Assembly: GCF_003362805.1 (NCBI RefSeq)
Contig: NZ_QNQT01000003.1
Location: 124,001-188,000, forward strand
Origin: Neobacillus piezotolerans
GTDB taxonomy: Bacteria; Bacillota; Bacilli; Bacillales; Cytobacillaceae
Reading direction: 5' to 3'
Length of the DNA stretch: 64,000 bases
The notes beneath the pieces are model-generated. The model made no database searches, was not told the DNA's origin, and worked only from the letters and a program-made list of their open reading frames with translations. Made by a program: the position numbers and the translations under genes. This document shows, piece after piece, positions 9,899 to 18,339 of this stretch (position 1 is its first letter; every line of letters starts with the position of its first letter).

Positions 9899-12702
9899 GG
9901 GGTTTCACCTTCCTTCAAAAGGAGTTTCGCATCTACATACTGGCCGTGTTTGCGGATATAGTGCCGGAGATTTTTAAATAAAGCGGCGGATCGCCTATCA
10001 TTCGCGTTCGCGAGCGTTTCCATATCCCCTATCAAAACGAGCAGCGATTTACAGCGGGTCATCGTTACATTCAGGCGCCGCAGCTCCCTGAGGAACCCGA
10101 TTTCAAAATCAGGGCTGCTCCTCGTAAAACTGAACAGGATGATTTCCTTCCCGCGACCTTGGAAGCTGTCGACCGTGTCGATTTCAACCCCGGAAACGAT
10201 ATCACGGATATCCTCCGGGGAAAACCCAGCCTCCTTTAGCATGGATGGCAAATGGCCCTCGATGATCAACTTCTGTTTTTTATAAGGGGCCACTATGCCG
10301 ATTTCCCCTGGCTTCCGGCCATATTTCAGGATTTTTATTAGTTCCTGGACTGCAAGGTACGCCTCAAGCTGATTAAAATAGACGAGATGGTCCTCATCCG
10401 GAATGCACTGCTGGAACCGTTCATCACAGCGGGCGGTATCAATGAAGACGAGCGGAGATTCATACAGATTCCACTCAATCGTCCGCTGCTCCGGAGTAAC
10501 CCCGGATTTGTACTCCCCTTTGTAAAATTCATCGGATATGAACGAAGCCACAAGCGGATGCATCCTGAATTGCGTATCGAGCATGACCTTATGCGAATCT
10601 GGCGCATTGTAATAAAGCTCTTCAAACAGGCTTTTCTCAATCCATTCGCTTGGCAATTCCATTTCCCTGAATTCTTTTGCGAGATTGGAGTCGGAGACCG
10701 GCGGCAGCTGCATATGGTCGCCAATCAGGATGACCTTTTTCGCCCTCGCCATAGGCACGAGCACATCAAATATTGTAATCTGGCCTGATTCATCAATTAT
10801 TACTGTATCAAACTCGGTATCCCTGAATTCCGGGGACGTGTCGATTCCGATGCAAGTAGCCCCCAGGACCGGTACTGTTCTTAGGAGCAAAGGATAAAGC
10901 GACTGCTGCCTCTCCTGGAGTTCATCAATCCAATCAGCCGAAATCGATGTTTGCTTTTGAAAAGTGGCCACATTGTTGGCCGCAGTTTGCTGTAACCGAA
11001 GCCACTGTTCTTCTTCCGCAAGCCCGGGGACCTTTTCGGGTTCGAGGTAACCTTCCAATTTCACCTTAAGCATCACAAGGTACGCGCTTTCCTGCTTTTC
11101 TTCCCCGGCAAGCTTTCCAAGCAGCTCCTGATAAACCCGATTACCGGAAAGAGCCGCTTTTAGTTTCGATACAGCTTTCGAATGGATGCTGTCAGTATTT
11201 ATTTTTAAAAAAGGCAGAAGTTCCTGCGTTTTCCTGAGTGCGGCTAATGGCCCGAATAAATGCAGCAGCTTCCACTTCGCCTTTCTTTCCAACTTCCGAA
11301 GGTCTTCCCGGGATTCCGCTGCCTGGCGGTGAACCGCCTGAAAACGGCTGACATCGGCGGACACTGCCTGAAGCAGGCGGTTGAACTCCTCGGCGCGGGT
11401 GCGTTCCGACTGAAGGTGTTTCTGGTCTTCCGCACAGCGGCTGATCATATTTTCCTGAAGCTTTACGGCGACCCGGTCAAGGAGGACATCCTTTACCTTG
11501 GCAACCTTCACCTTCTCCTCGCGGCCAATCCGGACGCAATCAATGCCATCCTCAATTAATTGCTCAAGCACATTGTCAACGGCAAGATTGTTCTTCGAGC
11601 TGATTAACACCCGCTCCCCTTTTCCAATCAGGCGGCGGACCATTTCGACAATGATGGTCGTTTTTCCTGTCCCGGGAGGCCCCTGGACGAGGAGGAAATC
11701 ATTTGTCGCGGCCGCCTTTTCTACCGCCTCCTCCTGCTTTGGCAATAACTCGGCCGCTTTCCGTTGTTCGGCGGCTGGCGCGTGATAGCTTTCAAACTCC
11801 TTATGGACAAGATAGTTCAATAGCTTTTCATTCACACTCTGCCCATCGATAAGTTCCTGGACAGTCCTTTTTTGGACACGGTAGGTTGTATTGTTTGGGA
11901 CAACGAGCAAGTAACCCTTCTCAGGAATTTTCCCGTAATCAACGCTGTGTGCAAACGACAGAATCGTTTCATTTTCATCCGAACGCGTCACCTTCCCGAC
12001 AATCAGCCCCTCATACGTCAGCGGGAACGGCTCAGGGGAAATGGCCAAGTCATTGTAGGCATATTTGTCGTCGATAACTACTTTAAAAGAATAAGACACG
12101 CCTTTTATCTGTGAGGAAATCGCTTCTGTAAACCGGCTGTAGTAGAAATACTTCTTTTTCGTTTCAGCGAAATCGGTATCTTCCTGCTTATTGACCATCT
12201 GAATCAGTTGGGAAGCCCATTCCTCTTCGGCCTGCTTTCGCCGCCTTTTTTCGGAATGATCCTCGCGGGATTCCTGCTGGAGCTGGCCGAACTTGAGCGA
12301 GAGTTTGTGAAGGTCGGCAAACACGAAAGCGGCTTGCCTGTTTTTTTGCATATTGAAGTTTTCCCCTGAAAATACAAAGGGCTGTTCCAGCAAAATAAGC
12401 CTGATTCCGTAGCGGACCATCCGGGTGCGATCCGCAGCGTTGCGCTTTTTAACCCCATTGACCCTGAATGCGGCATTGCCATGGGATGGGCTGTCATATT
12501 TTTTGCACAGAAGCTTGTGATCCTTCGTATGGAGCTGAACGTTTTCCTCGCCGCGGAATTCCGCCCACAGCCATTCACTTTCCTTTATTTGCTTGATGAT
12601 TAGGGGAACATTCCCCGCTTCATTCGCGGAAACCTGGAAATTAATCACCCCTGCCGCCTGTATCGTCCTGCCTGAAAGTGTATCCCCGATTATGCCGCTC
12701 AT
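9880..12702 (-). CDS. UPF1/Dna2-like superfamily 1 helicase (COG1112 type)
   Basis: This 940-residue cytoplasmic ATPase has a full set of SF1B motifs: Walker A GPPGTGKTT (341-349), SSKNNLAVD (Ia), IIDESGQ (636-641), GDHMQLPP (661-668), LDTQFRMHP (708-716), DTVDSFQGRGKE (842-852) and NVTMTRCK (878-885). About 330 N-terminal residues precede the motor; they have no recognisable domain and may bind partners or RNA. A coiled, charged insertion (about 415-600) splits motifs Ia and II, as the stalk and 1B domains do in UPF1. It overlaps the upstream kinase gene by ATGA and the downstream gene by 19 bp. COG1112 helicases paired with kinases occur in the Mokosh anti-phage system, a useful comparison. 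Confidence 0.88.
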   Translation of the reverse strand: MSGIIGDTLSGRTIQAAGVINFQVSANEAGNVPLIIKQIKESEWLWAEFRGEENVQLHTKDHKLLCKKYDSPSHGNAAFRVNGVKKRNAADRTRMVRYGIRLILLEQPFVFSGENFNMQKNRQAAFVFADLHKLSLKFGQLQQESREDHSEKRRRKQAEEEWASQLIQMVNKQEDTDFAETKKKYFYYSRFTEAISSQIKGVSYSFKVVIDDKYAYNDLAISPEPFPLTYEGLIVGKVTRSDENETILSFAHSVDYGKIPEKGYLLVVPNNTTYRVQKRTVQELIDGQSVNEKLLNYLVHKEFESYHAPAAEQRKAAELLPKQEEAVEKAAATNDFLLVQGPPGTGKTTIIVEMVRRLIGKGERVLISSKNNLAVDNVLEQLIEDGIDCVRIGREEKVKVAKVKDVLLDRVAVKLQENMISRCAEDQKHLQSERTRAEEFNRLLQAVSADVSRFQAVHRQAAESREDLRKLERKAKWKLLHLFGPLAALRKTQELLPFLKINTDSIHSKAVSKLKAALSGNRVYQELLGKLAGEEKQESAYLVMLKVKLEGYLEPEKVPGLAEEEQWLRLQQTAANNVATFQKQTSISADWIDELQERQQSLYPLLLRTVPVLGATCIGIDTSPEFRDTEFDTVIIDESGQITIFDVLVPMARAKKVILIGDHMQLPPVSDSNLAKEFREMELPSEWIEKSLFEELYYNAPDSHKVMLDTQFRMHPLVASFISDEFYKGEYKSGVTPEQRTIEWNLYESPLVFIDTARCDERFQQCIPDEDHLVYFNQLEAYLAVQELIKILKYGRKPGEIGIVAPYKKQKLIIEGHLPSMLKEAGFSPEDIRDIVSGVEIDTVDSFQGRGKEIILFSFTRSSPDFEIGFLRELRRLNVTMTRCKSLLVLIGDMETLANANDRRSAALFKNLRHYIRKHGQYVDAKLLLKEGETPWRQLV

Positions 12703-13529
12703 ATTTCCATCACCACTCTTTCAAGCCTTCTTGCGACCTCAAGCATTGACTTCGGCCGTTTTTCCGGAAAAAATTGCATGCAATCAGCCATCAGCTCCTT
12801 CAGGCCAATCGTGACATCGGGTGGTTCAGGAAATTCAAGGATGACAGTCCCTTTTTGCAAAATTTCCCCTTTTTCAAACGGGCGTTTCCGGTAAACCAAT
12901 AAGTAGAGCAGGACGCCGAATGAAAAAATATCATAGGCTGGGGAAGGCCTGTGGTGAAGTGTGGTAGCTTCCGGCGGCGGAAAGACATCAGTTCCCGCCT
13001 TTATCAGCACACCAACGCGTTGGAAGGATAGGCCAAAGTCGATGATTTTGACGTTTCCTTCTTCATCCACAAAGATATTATTGTCCGACAAATCCCGGTG
13101 GATAATCCCGAGTCGGTGGATGCCGCTGTACGCCTTGGCGATATTCGCGGCAATTTTGATCCGCTGTCCGAGTGTGGCCTCATCCGAAAAAATGAGCTCG
13201 CTCACGGAGGAGCCGCCTGCTTTTTCCATCGCGAAAACGACTTCGAATTCGTCGATGAAGAATTCCCTTATTTTCGCCGTGCAATCAAGCTGGAGGAGAT
13301 TCCGCATAATCCGGATTTCTTCCTGAAACATATTTTCAATGGCGATCTTTTTCTTACTGTTTTTCATATCGGCAGGGTCGATCAGGAAAATCTGTTTGAT
13401 GACGACTTCCTCTCCTGTTTGGCGGTGTTTTCCGAACGACAGGGACGACTCGTAAAACTCGGTTTCTTTCTCTGTGCCGGGGATTGGATCTAAAATATCA
13501 TACCTGTCGTAGAAGTTTGGATTGAACAT
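12699..13529 (-). CDS. Ser/Thr protein kinase (intact) of the cassette
   Basis: This is a Hanks-type kinase of about 276 residues that fills the whole protein. The ATP lysine is in VVIKQIF, the catalytic loop is HRDLSDNN, the metal site is the canonical DFG of KIIDFGLS, and PPPEA stands in for APE. All residues needed for catalysis are present. No transmembrane or extracellular PASTA region exists, so it is cytosolic and unlike PrkC. The ATG at 13529 is preceded by GGGGGC and overlaps the stop of the NERD-kinase gene (TAATG). It likely phosphorylates another cassette member. Compare the degenerate kinase next door. Confidence 0.88.
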   Translation of the reverse strand: MFNPNFYDRYDILDPIPGTEKETEFYESSLSFGKHRQTGEEVVIKQIFLIDPADMKNSKKKIAIENMFQEEIRIMRNLLQLDCTAKIREFFIDEFEVVFAMEKAGGSSVSELIFSDEATLGQRIKIAANIAKAYSGIHRLGIIHRDLSDNNIFVDEEGNVKIIDFGLSFQRVGVLIKAGTDVFPPPEATTLHHRPSPAYDIFSFGVLLYLLVYRKRPFEKGEILQKGTVILEFPEPPDVTIGLKELMADCMQFFPEKRPKSMLEVARRLERVVMEI

Positions 13530-14899
13530 TATAGCCCCCAAAGATCCTCTAAAAATTCCCACCCGAAATCCCGGTCTTTTTGGCTGATGCTGATCAGGCT
13601 TTCCACCGCAAAGGCAAACTCTTCGGATACGCCCGGAACAAGCTTGTCGAGCGTGTCGTGCTTCAGGTCGATGTCGGATTTATACGGATACTTGCCCGAC
13701 AGGAACTCATAGGCGATAATCCCAAACGAGTAAAAGTCGGTATGGAAGTCGATATCCGCCTTTCGTTCCTCAACATTTGTTTCCGGCGCAGCATAGGCAT
13801 TTTTTTCATCAAAAGGGATCCCTGCTCCGACGGTCGGCTCGCCCACAATACGCGAGTAATCGAAATTGATGATTTTTAGTTTCTTGTCATCTGTATAAAG
13901 GATATTCCGCGGCGTTAAATCACGGTGGAAAACTCCCTGGCTGTGGATCGATCGAAGCGCTTTGAACAATTCCTTTAGGAGGTCCATTTTTTCATCGAGC
14001 GGACGGGCTTTTTTTATCATGGTAAAGAATGATGTATGGCCGACCCACTGGGTTGTTGAGCAAATGTAATCGCCATAAGTGAATGGGCTCGCGTGATAGT
14101 AAAGGACATAAGGGTTGTCCCTGAGCTTTGCCCGGACTTTCGTATCCCGTTTTGTGATGGTCAGAAACAGCTCCTGATCTTCCTTAAGGAGCGCGGGGTT
14201 GATTTCATGGACCTTCAGGAAATACTTTTGGTCAAATTCGTCGACCGCTTCATACACTTTGTAATTGGATTGTTCAAACAGCAGGCGCTTCGTCACATAG
14301 CCGTCTACATCGATATTGAGCGATTGCCCGGTAAATTTCACCTCGCGAATGCCCAACGACTCGTACACGATCGTGATGTCATTCGGCGTTAATTCCGGCT
14401 GGCCCTCCATCCAGACCTTCGAAATTGTATCGAGATGGTGGATGACTTCATTCGTCCCGCCCTGGTCAATTTCGTATGTAAGTTCGTTCCTTGGGCTTGT
14501 AAATAAAATAACGGGACGGACCGATACCCGTTTTCCCAAGCGCCTTTGCGCCTTCCGATTGACAAATGAATGTAGTGTCCGCGACTGTGATGCGGCCTGG
14601 ATGATCGGATTATCAATCGTTTTCTGCTCACCTGTTATGGTTCTTGTCACAAGCTTTGTGCTCATATTGCTGATCGGGGTAATAATCGTTCCCCGATACG
14701 ACTTCATTTCTATGTTAAAAATTCCTTTCGGGCAAATCAGGATAACATCCATTTCCTGATCCTTTATGTATCCATCCTTCGGAACGAGGGCGCCGACAAT
14801 GATTATATGGTTTTCCCGCGGCAGTTTCTTTTTCAGCTCCTGGATGGCGCGCTTCTCATTCTCTTTTGGAACTCCGCCAAAAACAACTTTTGATTCCAT
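13529..14899 (-). CDS. NERD-domain protein fused to a degenerate kinase domain
   Basis: Residues about 15-130 form a NERD (nuclease-related) domain: QEMDVILICPKGIFNIEMKS carries the D...ExK signature of restriction-like endonuclease folds. Residues about 205-456 form a protein-kinase fold with FLKVH (lysine), HRDLTPRN (catalytic loop) and YAAPE, but the DFG motif is NFD (KIINFDYS). The metal-binding Asp is therefore Asn, which suggests a pseudokinase or weak kinase. It starts at ATG 14899 behind GGAGG. It is the first gene of the cassette and overlaps the next kinase by one base. A nuclease controlled by a kinase module is the natural reading of the fusion. Confidence 0.85.
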   Translation of the reverse strand: MESKVVFGGVPKENEKRAIQELKKKLPRENHIIIVGALVPKDGYIKDQEMDVILICPKGIFNIEMKSYRGTIITPISNMSTKLVTRTITGEQKTIDNPIIQAASQSRTLHSFVNRKAQRRLGKRVSVRPVILFTSPRNELTYEIDQGGTNEVIHHLDTISKVWMEGQPELTPNDITIVYESLGIREVKFTGQSLNIDVDGYVTKRLLFEQSNYKVYEAVDEFDQKYFLKVHEINPALLKEDQELFLTITKRDTKVRAKLRDNPYVLYYHASPFTYGDYICSTTQWVGHTSFFTMIKKARPLDEKMDLLKELFKALRSIHSQGVFHRDLTPRNILYTDDKKLKIINFDYSRIVGEPTVGAGIPFDEKNAYAAPETNVEERKADIDFHTDFYSFGIIAYEFLSGKYPYKSDIDLKHDTLDKLVPGVSEEFAFAVESLISISQKDRDFGWEFLEDLWGL

Positions 14900-15271
14900 T
14901 CTCAACCCTCCAAACACTTAACTATATATTTCCTATTTCGACAATTACCACCAAATTTCCTTTATTTTCTTGAAAGTAAGATCATCTTTTCATTAAGGGG
15001 AATCGGCTTGAGGGGAGAATAAACCAAGCAGTTATAAAGGTCGGTAAAATGTGCTTTATTCCTAAAAATGTTTAAATAATAATATAAGAGGAAAAACATT
15101 CCATAATTTACAACCTGCCCTTTGATGAACCATAAAAATACACCCCAAAAGCTAGATTTCACTCTAACTTTTGGGGTGCAGTACAATTCAAATATGAATT
15201 TGTAAGCTTTTTAAGATGGTTTTACTTTTCCTCATGCCTGTGGGTACTCCCTTTTCCCCGCGGTTTCTCCA
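14900..15271. other. Intergenic region upstream of the kinase/helicase cassette
   Basis: It contains the presumed cassette promoter near 14905-14960 (AT-rich, no clear consensus), an IS-end-like inverted repeat at 15141-15178 and the tail of the ugd unit. No gene is seen. Confidence 0.4.
15141..15178. repeat. Near-perfect inverted repeat resembling joined IS ends
   Basis: CACCCCAAAAGCTAGA and TCTAACTTTTGGGGTG are inverted copies (one mismatch) around a 6-nt loop. The arms resemble the terminal repeats of some IS3-family elements (CACCCCAAAAGTTAGA). No transposase and no T-tract is present, so a MITE-like relic is more likely than a terminator. Confidence 0.5.
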
Positions 15272-16624
15272 TTAATACTCGGGATTAACTTGTGGCGCTG
15301 CCCGCATGGCGCCTCTTCCGATTGAGTGGTATTCGAGCCCGGCGGCTTGCATTTTTTCAGGTGATTGGGTGTTGCGGCCGTCGAAAATGAGCGGAGTCCT
15401 CATCAGTTGTTTGTAGGTTTGAGGCTGTATTTGTTTGATTTCGTTCCATTCGGTGAAGATGAAGCAAACGTTCGCTCCTTCTAGCACCTCTTCGATGGAT
15501 GGGGCGTACGTGAGGGTGCCTTTTCCGTATTTGCCTTCGGGAAAAAGCGCCGAGAAATTACTTTGTCCCGCAGGGTCGTACGCATGGACACGGGCGCCTT
15601 GATCGAGCAGGAGCGGAATGTTTGCCACGGAAGCAGCTTCCCTGATGTCATCGGTTCCTGGTTTAAATGTCAATCCAAGCACCGCGGCTTTCAATCCATT
15701 GAAGGTGATCAGCCTTCTGCTCGCTTTTTTAAACAGGAGCGTCTTTTGCTCGTTATTGACTTCGATTGCGGCCTTTACGGTCCTGAGCTCGTACCCATGC
15801 TGGCGCGCCATGTAATCGAGCGCCTTTGTGTCCTTTGGGAAACACGAGCCGCCAAATCCAATCCCCGCGCTCAGGAACTTGCTTCCGATCCGTTCATCGT
15901 AGCTCATTCCTTCTGCAACGTCCTCTATGTCGGCGCCGACCAATTCACAAAGGTTCGCGATATCGTTCATGTAGGATATTTTCAAGGCGAGGAAGTCATT
16001 CGCCGCATATTTGATCATTTCAGCCGATCTCCTGCTGACGGAAACGATCGGCAACTGGAACGGCTCGTAAATTTCCCTCAGCCTTTCCTCTGCCCATTCG
16101 CTTTCAGTCCCAATAATAATCCGCCGGGCGTAGAGCGTATCGTGGACGGCAGACCCCTGGGACAAAAACTCCGGATTCGAGGCAACCTCGACCTTTACAT
16201 CGTTTACGAGAAAGTCGTGGATGAACTGTTCGACCTTATCGTTCGTGCCCACCGGGACGGTCGATTTCACAACAACGAGGCACTCCTTTTCGAGTGACTC
16301 GGCGATTTGCCTCGCCACTTGGGCGATGGCCGATAAATCGGCGGAGCCATCCGGTTGCTCGGGCGTGCCGACTCCAATGAAAATCGCATCCGCTTCCCTG
16401 TAGGCCTCTCGGAAATCGGTCGTGAAGGCGATTCGCCCGGCCTCGGTATTTTTGCGGAATAATTCTTGAAGGCCTGTTTCGAAAATCGGGCATACTCCTG
16501 CCTTTAATGTGTTTATCTTTGTTTCGTCTATATCAACGCACGTGACCATGTGGCCCACTTCGGCGAAACATACGCCCGCCACCAGGCCAATGTACCCTGT
16601 TCCCGCTACCGCTATCTTGTACAT
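15272..16624 (-). CDS. UDP-glucose 6-dehydrogenase
   Basis: The enzyme oxidises UDP-glucose to UDP-glucuronate in two NAD-dependent steps, for teichuronic acid or capsule synthesis. The 450-residue protein has the N-terminal Rossmann motif GTGYIGLVAG, the central KSTVPVGT and the catalytic cysteine in GFGGSCFPKDT (about residue 260). FKPGTDDIREA marks the C-terminal UDP-binding domain. It is monocistronic here. It resembles TuaD/Ugd, but no teichuronic genes are adjacent. Confidence 0.93.
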   Translation of the reverse strand: MYKIAVAGTGYIGLVAGVCFAEVGHMVTCVDIDETKINTLKAGVCPIFETGLQELFRKNTEAGRIAFTTDFREAYREADAIFIGVGTPEQPDGSADLSAIAQVARQIAESLEKECLVVVKSTVPVGTNDKVEQFIHDFLVNDVKVEVASNPEFLSQGSAVHDTLYARRIIIGTESEWAEERLREIYEPFQLPIVSVSRRSAEMIKYAANDFLALKISYMNDIANLCELVGADIEDVAEGMSYDERIGSKFLSAGIGFGGSCFPKDTKALDYMARQHGYELRTVKAAIEVNNEQKTLLFKKASRRLITFNGLKAAVLGLTFKPGTDDIREAASVANIPLLLDQGARVHAYDPAGQSNFSALFPEGKYGKGTLTYAPSIEEVLEGANVCFIFTEWNEIKQIQPQTYKQLMRTPLIFDGRNTQSPEKMQAAGLEYHSIGRGAMRAAPQVNPEY

Positions 16625-16791
16625 AGATGGACCCGCCCTTACTTTTTTTGCTTGCTGTCAAAGTAAATCCTACATCTGCCGATTACTAAAAACAACCCTG
16701 GCGCATTTAAATACGGGCAGAAGATACTTCCGGGATGTAGCACGTTTTTTTAAAAAAGGTATTGCAGAAAAATTAAATTTTTACAAAGTGT

Positions 16792-16820
16792 TTGACTTTT
16801 TTGCTTTTTGGGTTTAGAGT
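16792..16820 (+). promoter_or_regulatory. Promoter of the SAM-riboswitch met operon
   Basis: TTGACT and TAGAGT are separated by 17 bp, about 35 bp upstream of the first S-box aptamer. Confidence 0.65.
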
Positions 16821-16854
16821 AGGACACAGGATTTTGAAAAGCGAATATGTGTAC

Positions 16855-16954
16855 CTTCTTATCAAGAGAGGTTGAGGGACTGGCCCTATGACACCTCGGC
16901 AGCGGACTTTTTGTCTATGCCAATTCCAGCAAGCGATGCTTGATAGATGAGAAG
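16855..16954 (+). ncRNA. SAM-I (S-box) riboswitch, first copy
   Basis: The conserved S-box core is present: AGAGAGGTTGAGGGACTGG, CCCTATGACACCTCGGCA, CCAATTCCAGCAAGC and a closing P1 stem (CTTCTTATC with GATGAGAAG). It binds S-adenosylmethionine and is followed by its own terminator at 16976-17006, so SAM should cause premature termination. Confidence 0.95.
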
Positions 16955-16975
16955 AGGCGAACTTGATTAATTCTG

Positions 16976-17006
16976 TCCTCTTCTGTTTGAAGGGGGCTTT
17001 TTATTT
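16976..17006 (+). terminator. Regulated terminator of first SAM riboswitch
   Basis: CCTCTTC pairs with GAAGGGGG (including G-T pairs) and is followed by TTTTTATTTT. The upstream GAAGAGG of the aptamer P1 region can pair with the same CCTCTTC, which gives the antiterminator choice. Confidence 0.75.
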
Positions 17007-17033
17007 TCCTAAAAACATCACCCTATACGATTA

Positions 17034-17139
17034 TTCTTATCGAGAGAGGTTGAGGGACTGGCCCTACGACGCCTCGGCAGCGGACTCCGTTTGGAGCTCT
17101 GTGCCAATTCCAGCAAGCGAGAGCTTGGGAGATAAGAAG
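17034..17139 (+). ncRNA. SAM-I (S-box) riboswitch, second copy in tandem
   Basis: A second complete S-box has AGAGAGGTTGAGGGACTGG, CCCTACGACGCCTCGGCA and CCAATTCCAGCAAGC, with P1 formed by TTCTTATC and GATAAGAA. It begins about 80 nt after the first aptamer. P3 and P4 differ in sequence from copy one, so it is an old duplication rather than an assembly duplicate. Confidence 0.95.
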
Positions 17140-17166
17140 AGACCTTGTTTGCCTATGTGCAAGTGT

Positions 17167-17203
17167 GCCCTCTTCTATTTCCATGGAAGAGGGCTTTTTC
17201 ATT
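17167..17203 (+). terminator. Regulated terminator of second SAM riboswitch
   Basis: GCCCTCTTC/GAAGAGGGC is a perfect 9-bp stem followed by TTTTTCATTTT. It lies about 100 nt upstream of the metN start. Confidence 0.88.
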
Positions 17204-17305
17204 TTCGAAAAACGGGGGTGCGTGGGAAGACTGGGTGGGAAGTCCGCTTGGTGCGTGGGCGCAAAGCATTTTTTCCCCAAAAATAAAGGACAAGGAGGCA
17301 GGCAG

Positions 17306-18031
17306 ATGATTGAGTTTCAGCAGGTACGTAAGGTTTACGGCGAGGGCGGCGGGAATCAGGTTGCCGCGCTTGACGGAATTGATTTGAAGGTGAATACGGG
17401 GGAGATTTTCGGGGTGATTGGCTTCAGCGGTGCGGGTAAGAGTTCGCTGATCCGCTGTGTGAATTTGCTTGAGCGGCCGACTTCGGGGAAGGTGATTGTC
17501 GATGGGAACGACCTTACTTCGCTTTCGGCAAAAGAAGTGCGGGAGGTCAAACGGAATATCGGGATGGTCTTCCAGCATTTCAATCTCCTGAATTCGAAGA
17601 CGGTGTTTGCGAATGTGGCGATGCCGCTTGTACTTGCGAATACGCCGAGTAATAAGATTAGGGAACGGGTTTATGAGCTGCTTGAGTTTGTTGGGCTTGC
17701 GGATAAGGCGGACAGTTATCCGGACCAGCTATCCGGCGGGCAGAAGCAGCGGATTGGGATTGCGCGCGCTTTGGCGACGCAGCCGTCGATCCTGCTTTGC
17801 GACGAGGCGACTTCGGCGCTTGATCCGCAGACGACGAGCTCGATCCTTCAGCTTTTGAAAAAAATAAACAAAGAGTATAACATCACGATCCTGATTATCA
17901 CGCATGAGATGTCGGTCATCAGGGAAATTTGCGACCGTGTGGCAGTTATCGAGGCAGGAAAAATCATCGAACAGGGTTCCGTATTTGATGTATTCTCGGC
18001 GCCAAAACGGAGACAGCAAGGAATTTTGTGA
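17306..18031 (+). CDS. metN: MetN methionine ABC transporter ATPase, ATPase part (frameshifted)
   Basis: This is the ATP-hydrolysing subunit of the methionine importer MetNPQ. It begins at ATG 17306 behind AAGGAGG. Motifs are GFSGAGKSS (Walker A), the LSGGQKQR signature, [11 protein letters not shown] (Walker B) and ITHEMSV (switch His). After FDVFSAPK the frame runs into RRQQGIL and stops. Reading with one extra A in the AAAA run at 18004-18007 continues as [14 protein letters not shown] straight into the NIL-domain frame that starts at 18028. The intact gene would be 17306-18339. The cause is a one-base deletion, a sequencing error or, less likely, a -1 slip on A AAA. Confidence 0.92.
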   Translation: MIEFQQVRKVYGEGGGNQVAALDGIDLKVNTGEIFGVIGFSGAGKSSLIRCVNLLERPTSGKVIVDGNDLTSLSAKEVREVKRNIGMVFQHFNLLNSKTVFANVAMPLVLANTPSNKIRERVYELLEFVGLADKADSYPDQLSGGQKQRIGIARALATQPSILLCDEATSALDPQTTSSILQLLKKINKEYNITILIITHEMSVIREICDRVAVIEAGKIIEQGSVFDVFSAPKRRQQGIL

Positions 18032-18339
18032 GCTCGGTCATGAACGACCGCATTCCGGATTCAGTCAAAAAGCTGATCGAGGAGCATGCAGGCCTTCAAA
18101 AAGTGTTCCGAATTAATTTTGTGGGCGAGTCGGCCGGACAGCCGCTTCTGTCCCAGCTTGCGAAAAAGTTCGACCTTGATGTGAATGTGCTGTTCGGGAA
18201 TATTACCGAGCTGCAGGGGACGCCGTTCGGCAACCTGATCGTCGAGTTCCAGGGAAGCGAGAAGGAAATCCTCCGCGCCCTTAACTATATTCACCAGCAG
18301 AATGTCAACATAAAGGAAGTGAAAGCACATGCTAGTTAA
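18028..18339 (+). CDS. MetN C-terminal NIL (methionine-sensing) domain, frameshifted from ATPase
   Basis: The roughly 100 residues are the NIL/ferredoxin-like regulatory domain found at the C-terminus of MetN, which binds methionine and inhibits transport. It has no ribosome-binding site of its own and overlaps the ATPase frame by 4 nt (GTGA), so natural expression as a separate protein is possible only by coupling. It is best read as the second half of a broken metN. Its end overlaps metP by 11 bp. Confidence 0.85.
   Translation: MSSVMNDRIPDSVKKLIEEHAGLQKVFRINFVGESAGQPLLSQLAKKFDLDVNVLFGNITELQGTPFGNLIVEFQGSEKEILRALNYIHQQNVNIKEVKAHAS

Noticed and set aside
14962-15186. A 74-codon hydrophobic minus-strand ORF
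   Set aside because: It starts inside the IS-end-like palindrome, has no ribosome-binding site and no family resemblance.
17999-18028. Programmed -1 frameshift in metN
   Set aside because: Only a single A AAA slip codon, with no strong stimulatory stem or upstream Shine-Dalgarno-like element seen; a base deletion or sequencing error is simpler.
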